Origin: Oncomelania hupensis
Taxonomy: Eukaryota > Mollusca > Gastropoda > Littorinimorpha > Pomatiopsidae
Assembly: GCA_036898135.1 (NCBI GenBank)
Contig: CM072511.1
Coordinates: forward strand, 74,720,119-74,784,118
Direction of reading: 5' to 3'
DNA: 64,000 nt
Under the pieces are notes generated by a model that was not told the origin of the DNA, made no database searches, and worked only from the letters and a program-made list of their open reading frames with translations. The position numbers were made by a program, and so were the translations under genes. Each line of letters starts with the position of its first letter. Position 1 is the stretch's first letter. Positions 59,685 to 61,410 of the stretch are shown piece after piece.

Positions 59685-61113
59685 GTACACACACACACAC
59701 AAAATTTGTACATAGTAGCTGAACATGTACACAGCTGTATATTCAACATCTGAATATCAGCTGTCAAAACTAAACATAGCTCCAACATCAATATGGCAAG
59801 CAATGACATTCCAACTTGCTCTTCAGCTAAAACAACCAAAGAAAAAGAAAAACATATTTCCAGATTTGCCTAGAAGGATAAATATAAAAAAAATTACCTG
59901 AACAGTGTGAACTGTGAAACATTAAAAAAAAAAAAAATTTAGGGGGATGGGAAGATGTTGAGGTACATGTGTGCTCAAGTGCTCTCTGTAATAACCTCCC
60001 ACGTGCACTGTAGTTGATATCACACTCGCACAAACTGCAGTATGCTGTGCCTGGCTTCTTCAGCTTGCTAATAAATAGGCTGAGTCGATCATCATTGACT
60101 TCGTACTACAACCAATCCCACCTCCATTTGTTTTTGACGCCAAAACCTTCTTCAAAAGTTTCACCACGCTGTACAATCATAGCCTTTAAAGACATGATGG
60201 CGGTGATTAAGTACAACGACCTCGACCTCTCACTTCCGGTGAGACTTCTGTTGCGCTGTGTCTAAACACCGCAATAGTGTAAAAAAAATTTTTTTTTGTT
60301 TAATTTTTTGGCGGAAGCATTATTGTTTTTGGCGGATGGGATTTTTTTAATGGCGGAAATCCGCCAAATGGCGGACAATTCCCACCCCTGAAATGAATCG
60401 TATTTTATAGATTTTAACATTTCTTGTTCATCAATAAGATTTTTGAAACTGTTTAAAGTTTTTGCTTGTTTAATATTTTGTGGAAGTTTATTCCATAGAG
60501 GTGCAACTCTATTACTAAAAGTATGTTTTCGAAAATTAGTACGGCTATGCTTAATAAATAATTTGTTAACAGAATTTCTTGTTAATGTTATATCAAATTT
60601 CTTTAGTTCAAAAAATTTGTTAGTATCTAATTCATCAATATTATTAAAAATTTTATAAGCTATTATTAGGTCTCCTCTCACTCTTCTGGCTTTTAGGCTT
60701 GGCAGACATATATATGATAATGATTCCAGTCTGTCTCTGTAAGAAATATCCTTCAGTCCTGGAACCATTTTAGTTGCTCGTCTTTGTACACGCTCAATAG
60801 CAGCGGACTTTAATAAAGGGTACCAAATAATATTGCCATATTCGAGAAGAGGTCTAACCAAGGACTTGTAAAGTTGTACAAATGATGATCTATCTAGATA
60901 GTAGATACATTACAACAAGAAACATCGTCGTATAATTCCGAGAATTTTAATTTGCCTTATTAATTACTTCACTAATTAATGTGACAGTCAAAAGTTAAAG
61001 TTTTAAAGTAAATATTACCATCGAATCGTAGGCATTTTCTTTGATTTCTTCATTTCTCTTCTCCTGTCCTTTTGATAATTGTACGTAGTCTTCCTTTTCT
61101 TTGGCTTTCCCAT
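9440..61113 (-). CDS. NOP16: NOP16 nucleolar protein 16, 3'-incomplete, exons 1-4 of a split gene
   Basis: Join of exons 61019-61113, 39938-40046, 25800-25890 and 9440-9546. NOP16 is a small basic nucleolar protein of pre-60S ribosomal particles. Exon phases chain correctly: exon 1 ends with TG, exon 2 opens with T and gives Cys; exon 2 to 3 is phase 0; exon 3 ends with G, exon 4 opens with AA and gives Glu. The 134 codons have no internal stop. Family landmarks are seen in order: a Lys/Arg-rich start, MPTIRC, IRKAWNEKESV..NLEDMGLSADPN, a Lys/Arg-rich linker, ELEAEAALPGKR, and MMEKYKEDYK. From memory, human NOP16 has IRHAWD, NLAEMGLAVDPN, DLEAEASLP and GEDYK at equivalent places and is 178 residues long. 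The final exon was not found in 1-9439 and should lie left of the window. Introns are about 21.0, 14.0 and 16.3 kb, plus more than 9.4 kb. Confidence 0.9.
9615..10153 (-). mobile_element. SINE-like retroposon, copy 1, with TSD
   Basis: On the minus strand it ends with CCTGATTTGGCTC..GTCCGCTGGACC and a (CAAT)n-type tail seen on plus as TTGATTGATTGATT. It is flanked by TATAAAATT at 9606-9614 and 10154-10162. Compared with the copy at 63090-63651 it lacks the first 30 or so bases of the head (5' truncation, as in retroposition). No coding capacity. It lies about 60 bp upstream of NOP16 exon 4. Confidence 0.8.
10163..11494. other. Intronic stretch without recognisable gene
   Basis: AT-rich, with short TG runs near 11001-11033 and a T run near 10203. 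No protein similarity, splice-bounded exon or terminal repeat was recognised. Confidence 0.5.
11495..11765 (+). mobile_element. Gypsy-type LTR, 5' part
   Basis: Starts TGTTATGATC and matches the reverse complement of the solo LTR at 46516-47199 over its first part (TTTACCTTTGATTTGA, GCTTTGTATAA, GTTGATAATTTT, CGATATTGTTG). It precedes pol remnants in the same orientation, so it is probably the degraded 5' LTR of that element. Confidence 0.6.
11765..12960 (+). pseudogene. Gypsy (Ty3-type) retrotransposon pol remnant: integrase region
   Basis: Frame-shifted translations show the zinc-binding/spacer part of integrase (RRQVMEVAHNSIMRG), then a core fragment, then FVKKFNATLKSTLRKLCTKQ, with HWHHYINALLFTY and STGFSPFQLLYGRTI. 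These mark the C-terminal side of the integrase core. After that come the KHYYDH tail and MQWKGPYE. Gag, protease and RT are absent and several stops interrupt it. Inactive, old copy. Confidence 0.8.
13182..13628 (-). mobile_element. tRNA-derived SINE
   Basis: The minus strand starts GAGGCACTGTGG. An A-box-like TGGTCTAATGGTTAGTG (about 13619-13603) and a B-box GGTTCGAGCCC (about 13578-13568) follow, which is the internal pol III promoter of a tRNA-derived head. The body has no coding capacity. The 3' end AAAAGCGCTATATAAG resembles the 3' end of the L2-like LINE fragment at 51950-51985. It is inserted in the LINE 3' region that is continuous at 2900-2925. Confidence 0.75.
13888..15544 (-). mobile_element. 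CAG...CTG transposon (hAT-like), 5-bp TSD, with a small captured-type ORF
   Basis: Inverted ends CAGAGATGAGAATC, flanked by CTACT (13883-13887 and 15545-15549), inside a LINE that reads on across the insertion. Near the left end a GC-rich hairpin GTCCGGGGGCATGCCCCCCC lies at 13997-14017. Near the right end is the hairpin GCGGATTTCCGC (15506-15517) followed by AAAAAGCGG. The minus strand at about 15030-14732 encodes MFRKLNPGEKALATHIY, then, after a frameshift, a basic helical stretch ending in QKPPAKKARTG. No transposase is recognised, so it is non-autonomous. Confidence 0.8.
14732..15032 (-). CDS. Small unidentified basic ORF inside the CAG...CTG element, frameshifted
   Basis: Starts MFRKLNPGEKALATHIYSGV and continues after a probable frameshift near 14950 with LNTTVLIRLKDKKIERNVEL, then NAEAEKQARLAHRHKKALTA, ending PPAKKARTG stop. 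It is rich in Lys, Arg, Glu and Ala and likely helical. GC-rich, E-box (CACGTG) containing DNA lies upstream at about 15070. I do not recognise it. It may be a host exon captured by the transposon or an accessory protein. Confidence 0.35.
16366..18078 (-). mobile_element. RTE LINE with internal deletion
   Basis: From 18078 down: 5' UTR, then endonuclease (IIGTWNVRTL, ISELRWKG) to TIIQAYA near 17510. There it jumps directly to the RT part near FNLRIICEKY, deleting about 1.4 kb that includes the endonuclease C-terminus and RT start. RT continues with ADDIDG, KTKMMTNN and KLRWYGH, and ends in the TATCC tail at about 16366. An additional frameshift lies near 17270. Inactive. Confidence 0.85.
18079..19296. 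other. Unassigned intronic stretch, possible THAP-like fragment
   Basis: The minus strand 18775-18470 is open for about 100 codons. REWLSKLHLKRPPKTILVCS, then FYFTD, vaguely resembles the W...CSxHF end of a THAP zinc finger, with Tyr where His is expected. No splice-bounded context or terminal repeats were found. Treat as unidentified. Confidence 0.3.
19297..20110 (+). pseudogene. RNase H region of a second I/Jockey-type LINE family
   Basis: Encodes IPPWEHLKAEFDLDY, LKVFTDGSILESSACGAGFS, FTCELVAILMATEYIL and CVDSKAVLLALRNWKSK. A frameshift near 19850 follows, then VTFCWVPSHVGFYGNELSDA. The catalytic Asp, Glu, Asp and late His/Asp positions of RNase H are all visible. It differs clearly from the other RNase H LINE in the window. 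The RT is absent, and it is cut by an RTE copy at about 20125. Confidence 0.8.
21478..21544. repeat. (TG)n microsatellite
   Basis: An uninterrupted TG run from about 21479 to 21529, then an imperfect end. Confidence 0.95.
21575..22628 (-). mobile_element. hAT element, deletion derivative, CAGAGCTGCC ends
   Basis: Ends CAGAGCTGCCAACC and GGTTGGCAGCTCTG, with TTTCAGTAG repeats inside the left end and the CCGTAGT..ACTACGG hairpin near the right. The minus strand 22274-21764 encodes MPKRKKTSDESPEKKKRTAN, FPCITASSRSKHSVYCTACL, then HGGFHDVTRHVNGNRHKS (BED-like finger: CxxC and HxxxxH). After that comes FFQPDMDLSIIRAETLF, a typical segment after the finger, ending at 21764. The catalytic core is deleted. 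Flanks GGTACG and GACGAC do not form an exact duplication. Confidence 0.8.
23388..23562. repeat. (AAT)n and (CTA)n microsatellites
   Basis: Two AAT runs at about 23388-23430 and 23441-23477, and a CTA run at about 23526-23560, inside the Mutator-like element. Confidence 0.95.
23570..23740 (+). repeat. Two copies of an I/Jockey-type LINE 3' end
   Basis: TGTGGTCCTGATTCGGCTC and TGTGGTTCTGATTCGGATC, each followed by TTTGCAGTCCGCTGGAC, occur in tandem about 100 bp apart. This is the 3' block seen at 9090-9135, without the body. Confidence 0.65.
25288..25683 (+). mobile_element. Gypsy-type LTR, 3' part
   Basis: Matches the reverse complement of the solo LTR 46516-47199: TTACTATCGAT-like start, GCGTCATTCTGGAATG, GTTTGCTGAATAAAAATGG (poly(A) signal), GGGGCTGGATCAACTA and the end GTGTTACA. 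The 5' side is missing. Confidence 0.6.
25800..25890 (-). CDS. NOP16: NOP16 exon 3 (basic linker exon)
   Basis: The exon is 91 nt, bounded by the acceptor ATTTTGTGTTTTCAG and the donor GTAAGA. It encodes 30 residues, ELLHSKDADEKG, then AASKKRKSRKQKK and LQVVQ, plus one base. The composition fits the variable basic linker between the two conserved NOP16 blocks. Sequence similarity alone would not identify it; assignment rests on perfect splice sites and phase fit with exons 2 and 4. Only about 15 bp separate its acceptor from an RTE LINE fragment. Confidence 0.82.
25906..26255 (+). mobile_element. RTE LINE 3' fragment next to NOP16 exon 3
   Basis: Begins TTCCTATACCCAG and runs through GAAACTCCGATGGTATGGCC and TTAAACGATCATCTG to the GGATAGGATA tail. 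It starts about 15 bp from the exon 3 acceptor AG (25891-25892), so this old insertion forms the branch-point side of the intron. Confidence 0.8.
26256..26510 (-). mobile_element. SINE-like retroposon, copy 2, 5' half only
   Basis: Matches 63430-63650 of the best copy: CCCAAGCTGAT, GAGTTTTCAAGAAAAAAGG, GTGGGAATTTAAAGCACTA, and a head with TATTTATAC and CCCCCACTGGGGG. It lacks the 3' tail block. Confidence 0.7.
26511..27470. other. Intronic stretch without recognisable gene
   Basis: AT-rich with short AAT/TTA runs. The segment 27290-27450 contains the dispersed ACCTTGACCTTTGAGAAAGT repeat that recurs near 47780. No exon or coding similarity was found. Confidence 0.45.
27480..27930 (+). mobile_element. 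LINE 3' coding fragment, L2/CR1-like
   Basis: Frame-shifted translations give LLSDYLSSPPQTTSLRHLVY, FGKRKVFNADLND and FKKSMKTHLFLKYL. This is the LHWLP...YTPSRSLRS...FGxxxWNxLP...FKxxLKTxLF C-terminal pattern of CR1/L2-type LINEs. 5'-truncated and decayed. Confidence 0.6.
28201..30083 (-). mobile_element. Possible long LTR (uncertain)
   Basis: Bounded by TGTCACATCA on the left and TCGTCACA on the right, so the minus strand reads TGTGACGA...GTGACA, like the two solo LTRs nearby. Features include a TTTATTCAACACATATACACC block near 28280 and CACGTG-containing GC-rich sequence. The 5-bp flanks ACTAT and GCCAT do not match well, so the LTR call is tentative. Confidence 0.35.
30084..31088. other. 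Intronic stretch with a TGACCTTGA-type repeat
   Basis: No gene found. 30740-30860 belongs to the dispersed repeat with TGACCTTGAAGTGA followed by CACCATC..ACCAA, also at 46080-46150. Confidence 0.45.
31095..32174 (-). mobile_element. CAG...CTG transposon copy A with 6-bp TSD
   Basis: Ends CAGGGTGGAGAAC and GAATTCTCCACCCTG, flanked by ATTTGT (31089-31094 and 32175-32180). The left subterminal part is GC-rich (CCGGCCGGGGCCCAGGG..AAGCCCCGG); the right end carries GCGGAAATCCGCGGATTCGC. The minus strand 31839-31629 encodes MDGLDSSTDEEEFTGFHLSD, then IKVREMDLESEEEIGTDIR and more, preceded by a promoter-like region. No transposase. Nearly identical to copy B 300 bp away. Confidence 0.85.
31629..31889 (-). 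CDS. Unidentified acidic ORF carried by transposon copy A
   Basis: Starting at the MDGLDSSTDEEE methionine it has about 68 residues and is strongly acidic (STDEEEFTGF, MDLESEEEIGTDI) with a basic end, KVKKRRGLVWTF. The same ORF is intact in copy B (34730-34938) despite noncoding differences nearby. I do not recognise the family. It may be a captured host first exon, or the N-terminus of a lost transposase, since acidic FxGF motifs occur at the start of some transposase-derived proteins. Confidence 0.4.
   Translation of the reverse strand: MMRSFFRFFFSHFLVCVSKIDGLDSSTDEEEFTGFHLSDIKVREMDLESEEEIGTDIRQLVSVVCMHTIFQTGMKVKKRRGLVWTF
32561..34303 (-). mobile_element. Solo LTR inside transposon copy B
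   Basis: 1743 bp with termini TGTCACC and GTGACA and a 5-bp duplication CCCTG (32556-32560, 34304-34308). Copy A shows the uninterrupted target. On the minus strand it begins TGTCACAGGGCAGCC. TTTATTCATTCATACC (32698-32713) could be the poly(A) signal in minus orientation. No internal retroviral-type genes, so it is a recombination product. Confidence 0.85.
34730..34938 (-). CDS. Unidentified acidic ORF carried by transposon copy B
   Basis: The MDGLDSSTDEEEFTGF protein, same as in copy A. Upstream the two copies differ by small indels in the A-rich 5' leader near 34960-34980. Function unknown. Confidence 0.4.
35338..36477 (-). mobile_element. hAT element, deletion derivative, 6-bp TSD CTTTGA
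   Basis: Ends CAGAGGTGCCTACC and GGTAGGCACCTCTG, with exact duplication CTTTGA (35332-35337, 36478-36483). The minus strand from about 36230 encodes MVSRKRLHESDDKSESEEKR, FLREYRERF, then, frameshifted, GVHYAHCNKEFSIAL, a BED-like finger start homologous to those at 22200 and 38350. The rest of the transposase is gone. Confidence 0.85.
36484..37611. repeat. Dispersed noncoding repeat with TGACCTTGA motifs
   Basis: 36490-36960 resembles 43500-43880 (TGTATAATGCCAAA, GTATGAGCAAATAA, TATCTTTCATAGTTTAGAGTCA). It includes TCAAGGTCA at 36815-36823 and TGACCTTGA at 36857-36865. The rest holds A, G and C runs (37369-37385, 37473-37491). No gene. Confidence 0.55.
37930..38424 (-). CDS. Internally deleted hAT transposase (BED finger joined to C-terminal dimerisation domain)
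   Basis: 164 codons, uninterrupted: MAGHGRPRKRKAAKSDDEAD, basic linker, HPCIIAPKLSTKYARSTVCG, then HGGFDDVARHVASARHK (finger). This is followed at once by ILLIPMSKCSCERVFSLVRK and FRGTMGSETLNAMLQLKSR, the hAT C-terminal dimerisation motif. The central catalytic region is missing, so it cannot transpose but might bind DNA or dimerise if expressed. Confidence 0.8.
   Translation of the reverse strand: MAGHGRPRKRKAAKSDDEADSSSKKTKPATKRLQDFLHSYTEAHPCIIAPKLSTKYARSTVCGFVFLINHGGFDDVARHVASARHKAYVLSKIILRILLIPMSKCSCERVFSLVRKNKTDFRGTMGSETLNAMLQLKSRNSNTDCYKTKLSPTLLKKATVNLSP
38454..39363. mobile_element. Palindromic element with telomere-like core (about 170 bp without nested insert)
   Basis: Arms GGTGAAGACTATTATGGAGG (38454-38473) and, inverted, CCTCCATTATAGTCTTCACC (39344-39363). 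Similarity continues inward to GGTCTATTTTT. The centre is GGGTAGGGTAGGGATAGGG..GGGTAGGGT joined to its inverse AACCCTAACCC..CCCTAACCCC (39245-39305). A CAG...CTG element sits in the left arm. Confidence 0.75.
38496..39230. mobile_element. CAG...CTG transposon, 6-bp TSD ATTTTT
   Basis: Ends CAGGCTGGGGA and TCCCCAGCCTG, flanked by ATTTTT (38490-38495, 39231-39236). The left part repeats AAATCTCTGAAATCCGGCCG and GGGGCGAAGCCCCGG as in copies A and B; the right end has the CTCGGAAAATCGCGGATCCGAG hairpin. No ORF. Confidence 0.85.
39938..40046 (-). CDS. NOP16: NOP16 exon 2
   Basis: The exon is 109 nt, preceded by the acceptor GTCTGTTTCAG and followed by the donor GTTTGT. It encodes EQIRKAWNEKESVLVN, then LEDMGLSADPNKTLQ and IPTTM. 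This is the most conserved NOP16 block; human has IRHAWD...NLAEMGLAVDPN. The first base T completes the Cys codon begun in exon 1, and the exon ends in phase 0. A 2.1-kb hAT element ends only about 220 bp downstream on the transcribed strand. Confidence 0.92.
40047..43499. other. NOP16 intron 1, 3' part, no gene recognised
   Basis: AT-rich, with a C run (40465-40478), TTA run (40441-40460) and small TG/CA runs. No terminal repeats, tRNA or coding similarity recognised. Probably old unrecognisable repeats. Confidence 0.5.
43500..43886. repeat. Dispersed noncoding repeat with TGACCTTGA motifs
   Basis: Related to 36490-36960. Contains TGACCTTGA at 43526-43534 and 43844-43852 and TCAAGGTCA at 43797-43805. 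Confidence 0.6.
43887..45953 (-). mobile_element. SINE-like retroposon, copy 3, split by a solo LTR
   Basis: Pieces 43887-44141 and 45647-45953 match the family consensus on each side of a 1.5-kb insertion. The 3' end here (plus: TTTATAGGGCCCAGCAGACT) resembles the I/Jockey-type LINE 3' end even more closely. The head ends with CCCCCACTGGGG. Confidence 0.75.
44142..45646 (-). mobile_element. Solo LTR inside SINE-like copy 3
   Basis: 1505 bp, termini TGTCACGTG and TGACA, exact 5-bp duplication CAAAA (44137-44141, 45647-45651). On the minus strand it starts TGTCATGAAC and ends CACGTGACA. An internal GCGTGACCACGTGGAAGAG and an AACGCCGCCATGTTG block look promoter-like. No gag or pol. Confidence 0.8.
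45954..46515. other. Intronic stretch, short TGACCTTGA repeat
   Basis: TGACCTTGA at 46083-46091 within a block shared with 30790-30860. No gene seen. Confidence 0.45.
46516..47199 (-). mobile_element. Solo LTR of a Gypsy-type family
   Basis: 684 bp, termini TGTTAC and GTAACA, exact 5-bp duplication GATAG (46511-46515, 47200-47204). On the minus strand: AATAAAAGTGG near 46675 as poly(A) signal, and a poly(A)/T run at 46757-46782. Its sequence recurs at 11495-11765, next to a Gypsy pol remnant, and at 25288-25683. Confidence 0.88.
47205..48219. repeat. Decayed dispersed repeats with TGACCTTGA motifs
   Basis: TGACCTTGA at 47315-47323 and 47785-47793. 47590-47900 is similar to 48480-48780 and 27290-27480 (GCATTTxTAAAA, AATGATAGGCCA, ACATGCTTA). 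No coding capacity. Confidence 0.5.
48220..48437 (+). mobile_element. RTE LINE 3' fragment
   Basis: Shows AAGACCATCCTGCAAAG, GAAGCCATGAGGGCTGCTGA, TTAAACGATCATCTG and an AGGATAGTATAGGG tail, degraded. Confidence 0.8.
48438..49960. other. Intronic stretch, AT-rich, no gene recognised
   Basis: 48480-48780 is a second copy of the repeat at 47590-47900. The remainder is AT-rich with ATAAT/TACAT runs (49360-49520). No exon-like segment. Confidence 0.45.
50833..50905 (+). other. tRNA-like sequence (decayed tRNA gene or SINE head)
   Basis: GGCCGGGTAGCTCAGTTGG, GAGC, then CTAGTAA (Thr-AGT-like anticodon loop), and GGTTCGAATCC (B box). The D-arm pairs, but the anticodon stem has two mismatches and the T-stem also has mismatches. 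A functional tRNA is unlikely. No clear T-run terminator follows. A SINE head is the best reading. Confidence 0.6.
51486..51985 (+). mobile_element. L2-like LINE 3' end with internal tandem duplication
   Basis: MLKTHLSNICM at 51486 resembles the LKTHLF C-terminus. The 3' UTR contains TGAGCCTGGGCATTGTTCAG, GCGCTATATAAATTTACG and an ATT tail. A block of about 120 bp (GCAGAT..TTGATTGTTTTT..TTAAATTAAG) occurs at about 51602-51722 and 51788-51911, and a 40-bp unit inside it is repeated once more. Confidence 0.55.
52574..53645 (-). mobile_element. RTE LINE 3' fragment
   Basis: Minus strand: AFDR.., ADDIDG remnants, KTKMMTNNTNGI, FKYLGAIVSD, RCYRRLLGISYTQHITNDEV and KLQWYGHITR. Several deletions, plus a 15-bp local duplication (TCTGGAGGTGGTTTCGAG) at 53246-53283. 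Lacks the GGATA tail. Confidence 0.85.
53690..53805 (-). mobile_element. CR1-type LINE 3' tail, separated part
   Basis: The minus strand reads TTTGATAGTTGA (codes F-D-S-stop, completing the protein interrupted at 60391), then a 3' UTR ending in an ACT-rich tail (TACTACTACTATTACTA). Confidence 0.65.
54131..54194. repeat. (GA)n microsatellite, 3' side of the 2A LINE
   Basis: An uninterrupted GA run of about 60 bp directly abutting the LINE 3' end. Confidence 0.95.
54349..57795 (-). pseudogene. LINE ORF2: AP endonuclease and reverse transcriptase, two frameshifts
   Basis: Endonuclease: ICTWNCEGW (57770-57744), FSLNETFVD, VILCGDLNARTG and MIDYFVL. Reverse transcriptase: VPIFKKGDTGLTDNYRGVSL, ESQAGFRKGYSTTDHIF, FVDLKKAFDSVQ, GLRQGCILSPEMF, LFADDIVLLS, CEKTKIIVFRKGG, YLGYVF. 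The main frame ends at 55056 after a frameshift near 55115. It resumes (CKRFLNVPLGVPNKFIYGET) to about 54780, with a second shift to 54349. The C-terminal CCHC-like finger is CQCCNVLEDEDHFLNVC. About 1150 codons in total. It would nick DNA and reverse transcribe if intact. Confidence 0.88.
57798..58022 (-). CDS. Arg/Gly-rich segment upstream of LINE ORF2
   Basis: 75 codons: SRPDQTSARSKASDSHRNP, QQQLGGRGAGVARGGGANRG, ending NREERR and TAG. It is out of frame with ORF1 but in frame with the endonuclease, which resumes as GGRGLCHLSICTWNCEGW. It may be the ORF1 tail after a frameshift or the ORF2 N-terminus. Confidence 0.5.
   Translation of the reverse strand: MTRLKSRANSVSRPDQTSARSKASDSHRNPFQQWAANSSRTQHQQQLGGRGAGVARGGGANRGEREKGNREERR
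58036..59142 (-). CDS. LINE ORF1: coiled coil plus RRM-like nucleic-acid-binding protein
   Basis: 368 codons from MERMAKFESN. Residues about 5-85 form a heptad-rich coiled coil (QTFDTKLEQIGATQKEIQSK). Residues about 85-180 resemble the L1-type ORF1 RRM: NHSRRNNLVFYGI, VREVIERGLGI, ERAHRVGRDNAIVAKFLSYK. Residues 180-220 resemble the C-terminal domain (FDKLITKEGVFTYKID). The Ser/Thr/Gln-rich tail is disordered. The role inferred from the family is to trimerise and coat the LINE RNA. In frame with the 2A leader across a single TAG. Confidence 0.85.
   Translation of the reverse strand: MERMAKFESNQQQQLQTMKSGMDDLRQTFDTKLEQIGATQKEIQSKVTDLQSQCTDLQNENADVREELCFLRQKCDSLENHSRRNNLVFYGIVRDSGSESWEACEQKVREVIERGLGITESVNIERAHRVGRDNAIVAKFLSYKQKMLVLSKARQLKSSQHYSAFSLTKSKTVRTKRRFLNEKAKELHKSGEKASMKFDKLITKEGVFTYKIDTNEMVMLTTHMLRDKHQDDQAQENNDNIDRAGWGRQAEGEYNNQSQRDDWNINLLTTAATSEEFPQLPHARQSEYRDDSDNEVSESETRDSVSQAATPTDTATKPARPTSPHRSNEAKKSTTRSDLDPSRLGSSVNTRRHSMSNTVTNQNSNSRD
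59149..59577 (-). CDS. 2A-containing leader ORF of the LINE
   Basis: 142 codons: N-terminal CAKCEGHRGK, a basic middle, then a hydrophobic run FGVTTAVFVACLLIM directly followed by CGDVESNPGP (59289-59260). DxExNPGP is the consensus 2A ribosome-skipping motif; it makes the ribosome release the upstream peptide and continue with Pro. 2A motifs at the N-terminus of ORF1 are documented in APE-type LINEs of invertebrates. The ORF continues 40 residues past 2A to ITKGF and a TAG. ORF1 follows in the same frame two codons later. Confidence 0.88.
   Translation of the reverse strand: MTNISICAKCEGHRGKPKSATMPSDNIQHRQATGKFLAKVMDDFVKNSRRKKSECSDNSDLWCAITVLFTQSGGSVCKQARFGVTTAVFVACLLIMCGDVESNPGPNSSPKKQNPNEEKEGRRDSVSTPPTLHHETLITKGF
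59627..59700. repeat. (GA)n then (CA)n microsatellite, 5' side of the 2A LINE
   Basis: A GA run of about 55 bp abutting the LINE 5' end, followed by a short CA run. Confidence 0.95.
60391..60895 (-). mobile_element. CR1-type LINE, C-terminal part, split by the CAG...CTG element
   Basis: Minus strand: MVRPLLEYGNIIWYPLLKSA, ERVQRRATKMVP, RRVRGDLIIAYKIFNNI, FSNRVAPLWNKLPQNIKQ and SFKNLIDEQEMLK, up to YDSF at 60391. The coding end (FDS stop) and 3' UTR are at 53690-53805. Homologous to the plus-strand copy at 62640-63090. Truncated at its 5' side. Confidence 0.88.
61019..61113 (-). CDS. NOP16: NOP16 exon 1 (start codon exon)
   Basis: ATG at 61113-61111 opens 31 codons plus 2 nt: MGKPKKRKTTYNYQ, then a basic stretch, ending KKMPTIR and TG. 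The donor GTAATA follows at 61018. The basic N-terminus followed by PTIRC matches the NOP16 family start, where a nucleolar-targeting basic tail precedes a conserved Cys. The frame is open upstream, but the Met before GKPKKRK gives the family-like N-terminus. It faces the HIGD2A-like exon across about 300 bp. Confidence 0.88.
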
Positions 61114-61410
61114 GTCGTATGCACAAGCAATCCTGCGACCCCCCAAAAAAATATATCTACGGAACCGGAAGTTCGATAGGACGCATGTAAAGTACATGCG
61201 ATATTTTGAACGCATAAATGTATTTCTTGTACAATACAGCAAAACAAAAAAAAAAGTTACTTTGCCTTTAACATTTTGTTAGAGCTACATATCATACTTA
61301 CACAAATGTATCATTGTAAAGCAGATATTTTTGTTTTGCTTTGTTGTTGTCGTTTTTCTTTTAATACGAAACTATCTGTAACCTATGAGTGTTTATTTTT
61401 GGCTTCAACA
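61114..61410. promoter_or_regulatory. Bidirectional promoter region between NOP16 and HIGD2A
   Basis: The 297 bp between the two divergent start codons must hold both 5' UTRs and promoters, unless 5' exons exist elsewhere. ACCGGAAGT at 61164-61172 is a consensus ETS/GABP site, common in divergent promoters of ribosome-biogenesis and mitochondrial genes. A perfect 8-bp inverted repeat with a 3-bp spacer, CGCATGTA AAG TACATGCG, lies at 61182-61200. No clear TATA box was seen. The promoter role is inferred from geometry and motifs. Confidence 0.7.

Larger units (their letters stand above)
53806..60390. mobile_element. CAG...CTG transposon containing a 5.4-kb LINE
   Basis: Inverted ends CAGGGGTGGGAATTG (53806-53820) and its exact complement (60376-60390). 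The left hairpin GGGTCCGGGGGCATGCCCCC (53844-53863) is shared with 13888-15544; the right hairpin GGCGGAAATCCGCC lies at 60352-60365. It interrupts the C-terminus of a CR1 LINE; only AAA is duplicated at the flanks. Without the nested LINE it is about 1.15 kb with no ORF. Confidence 0.8.
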
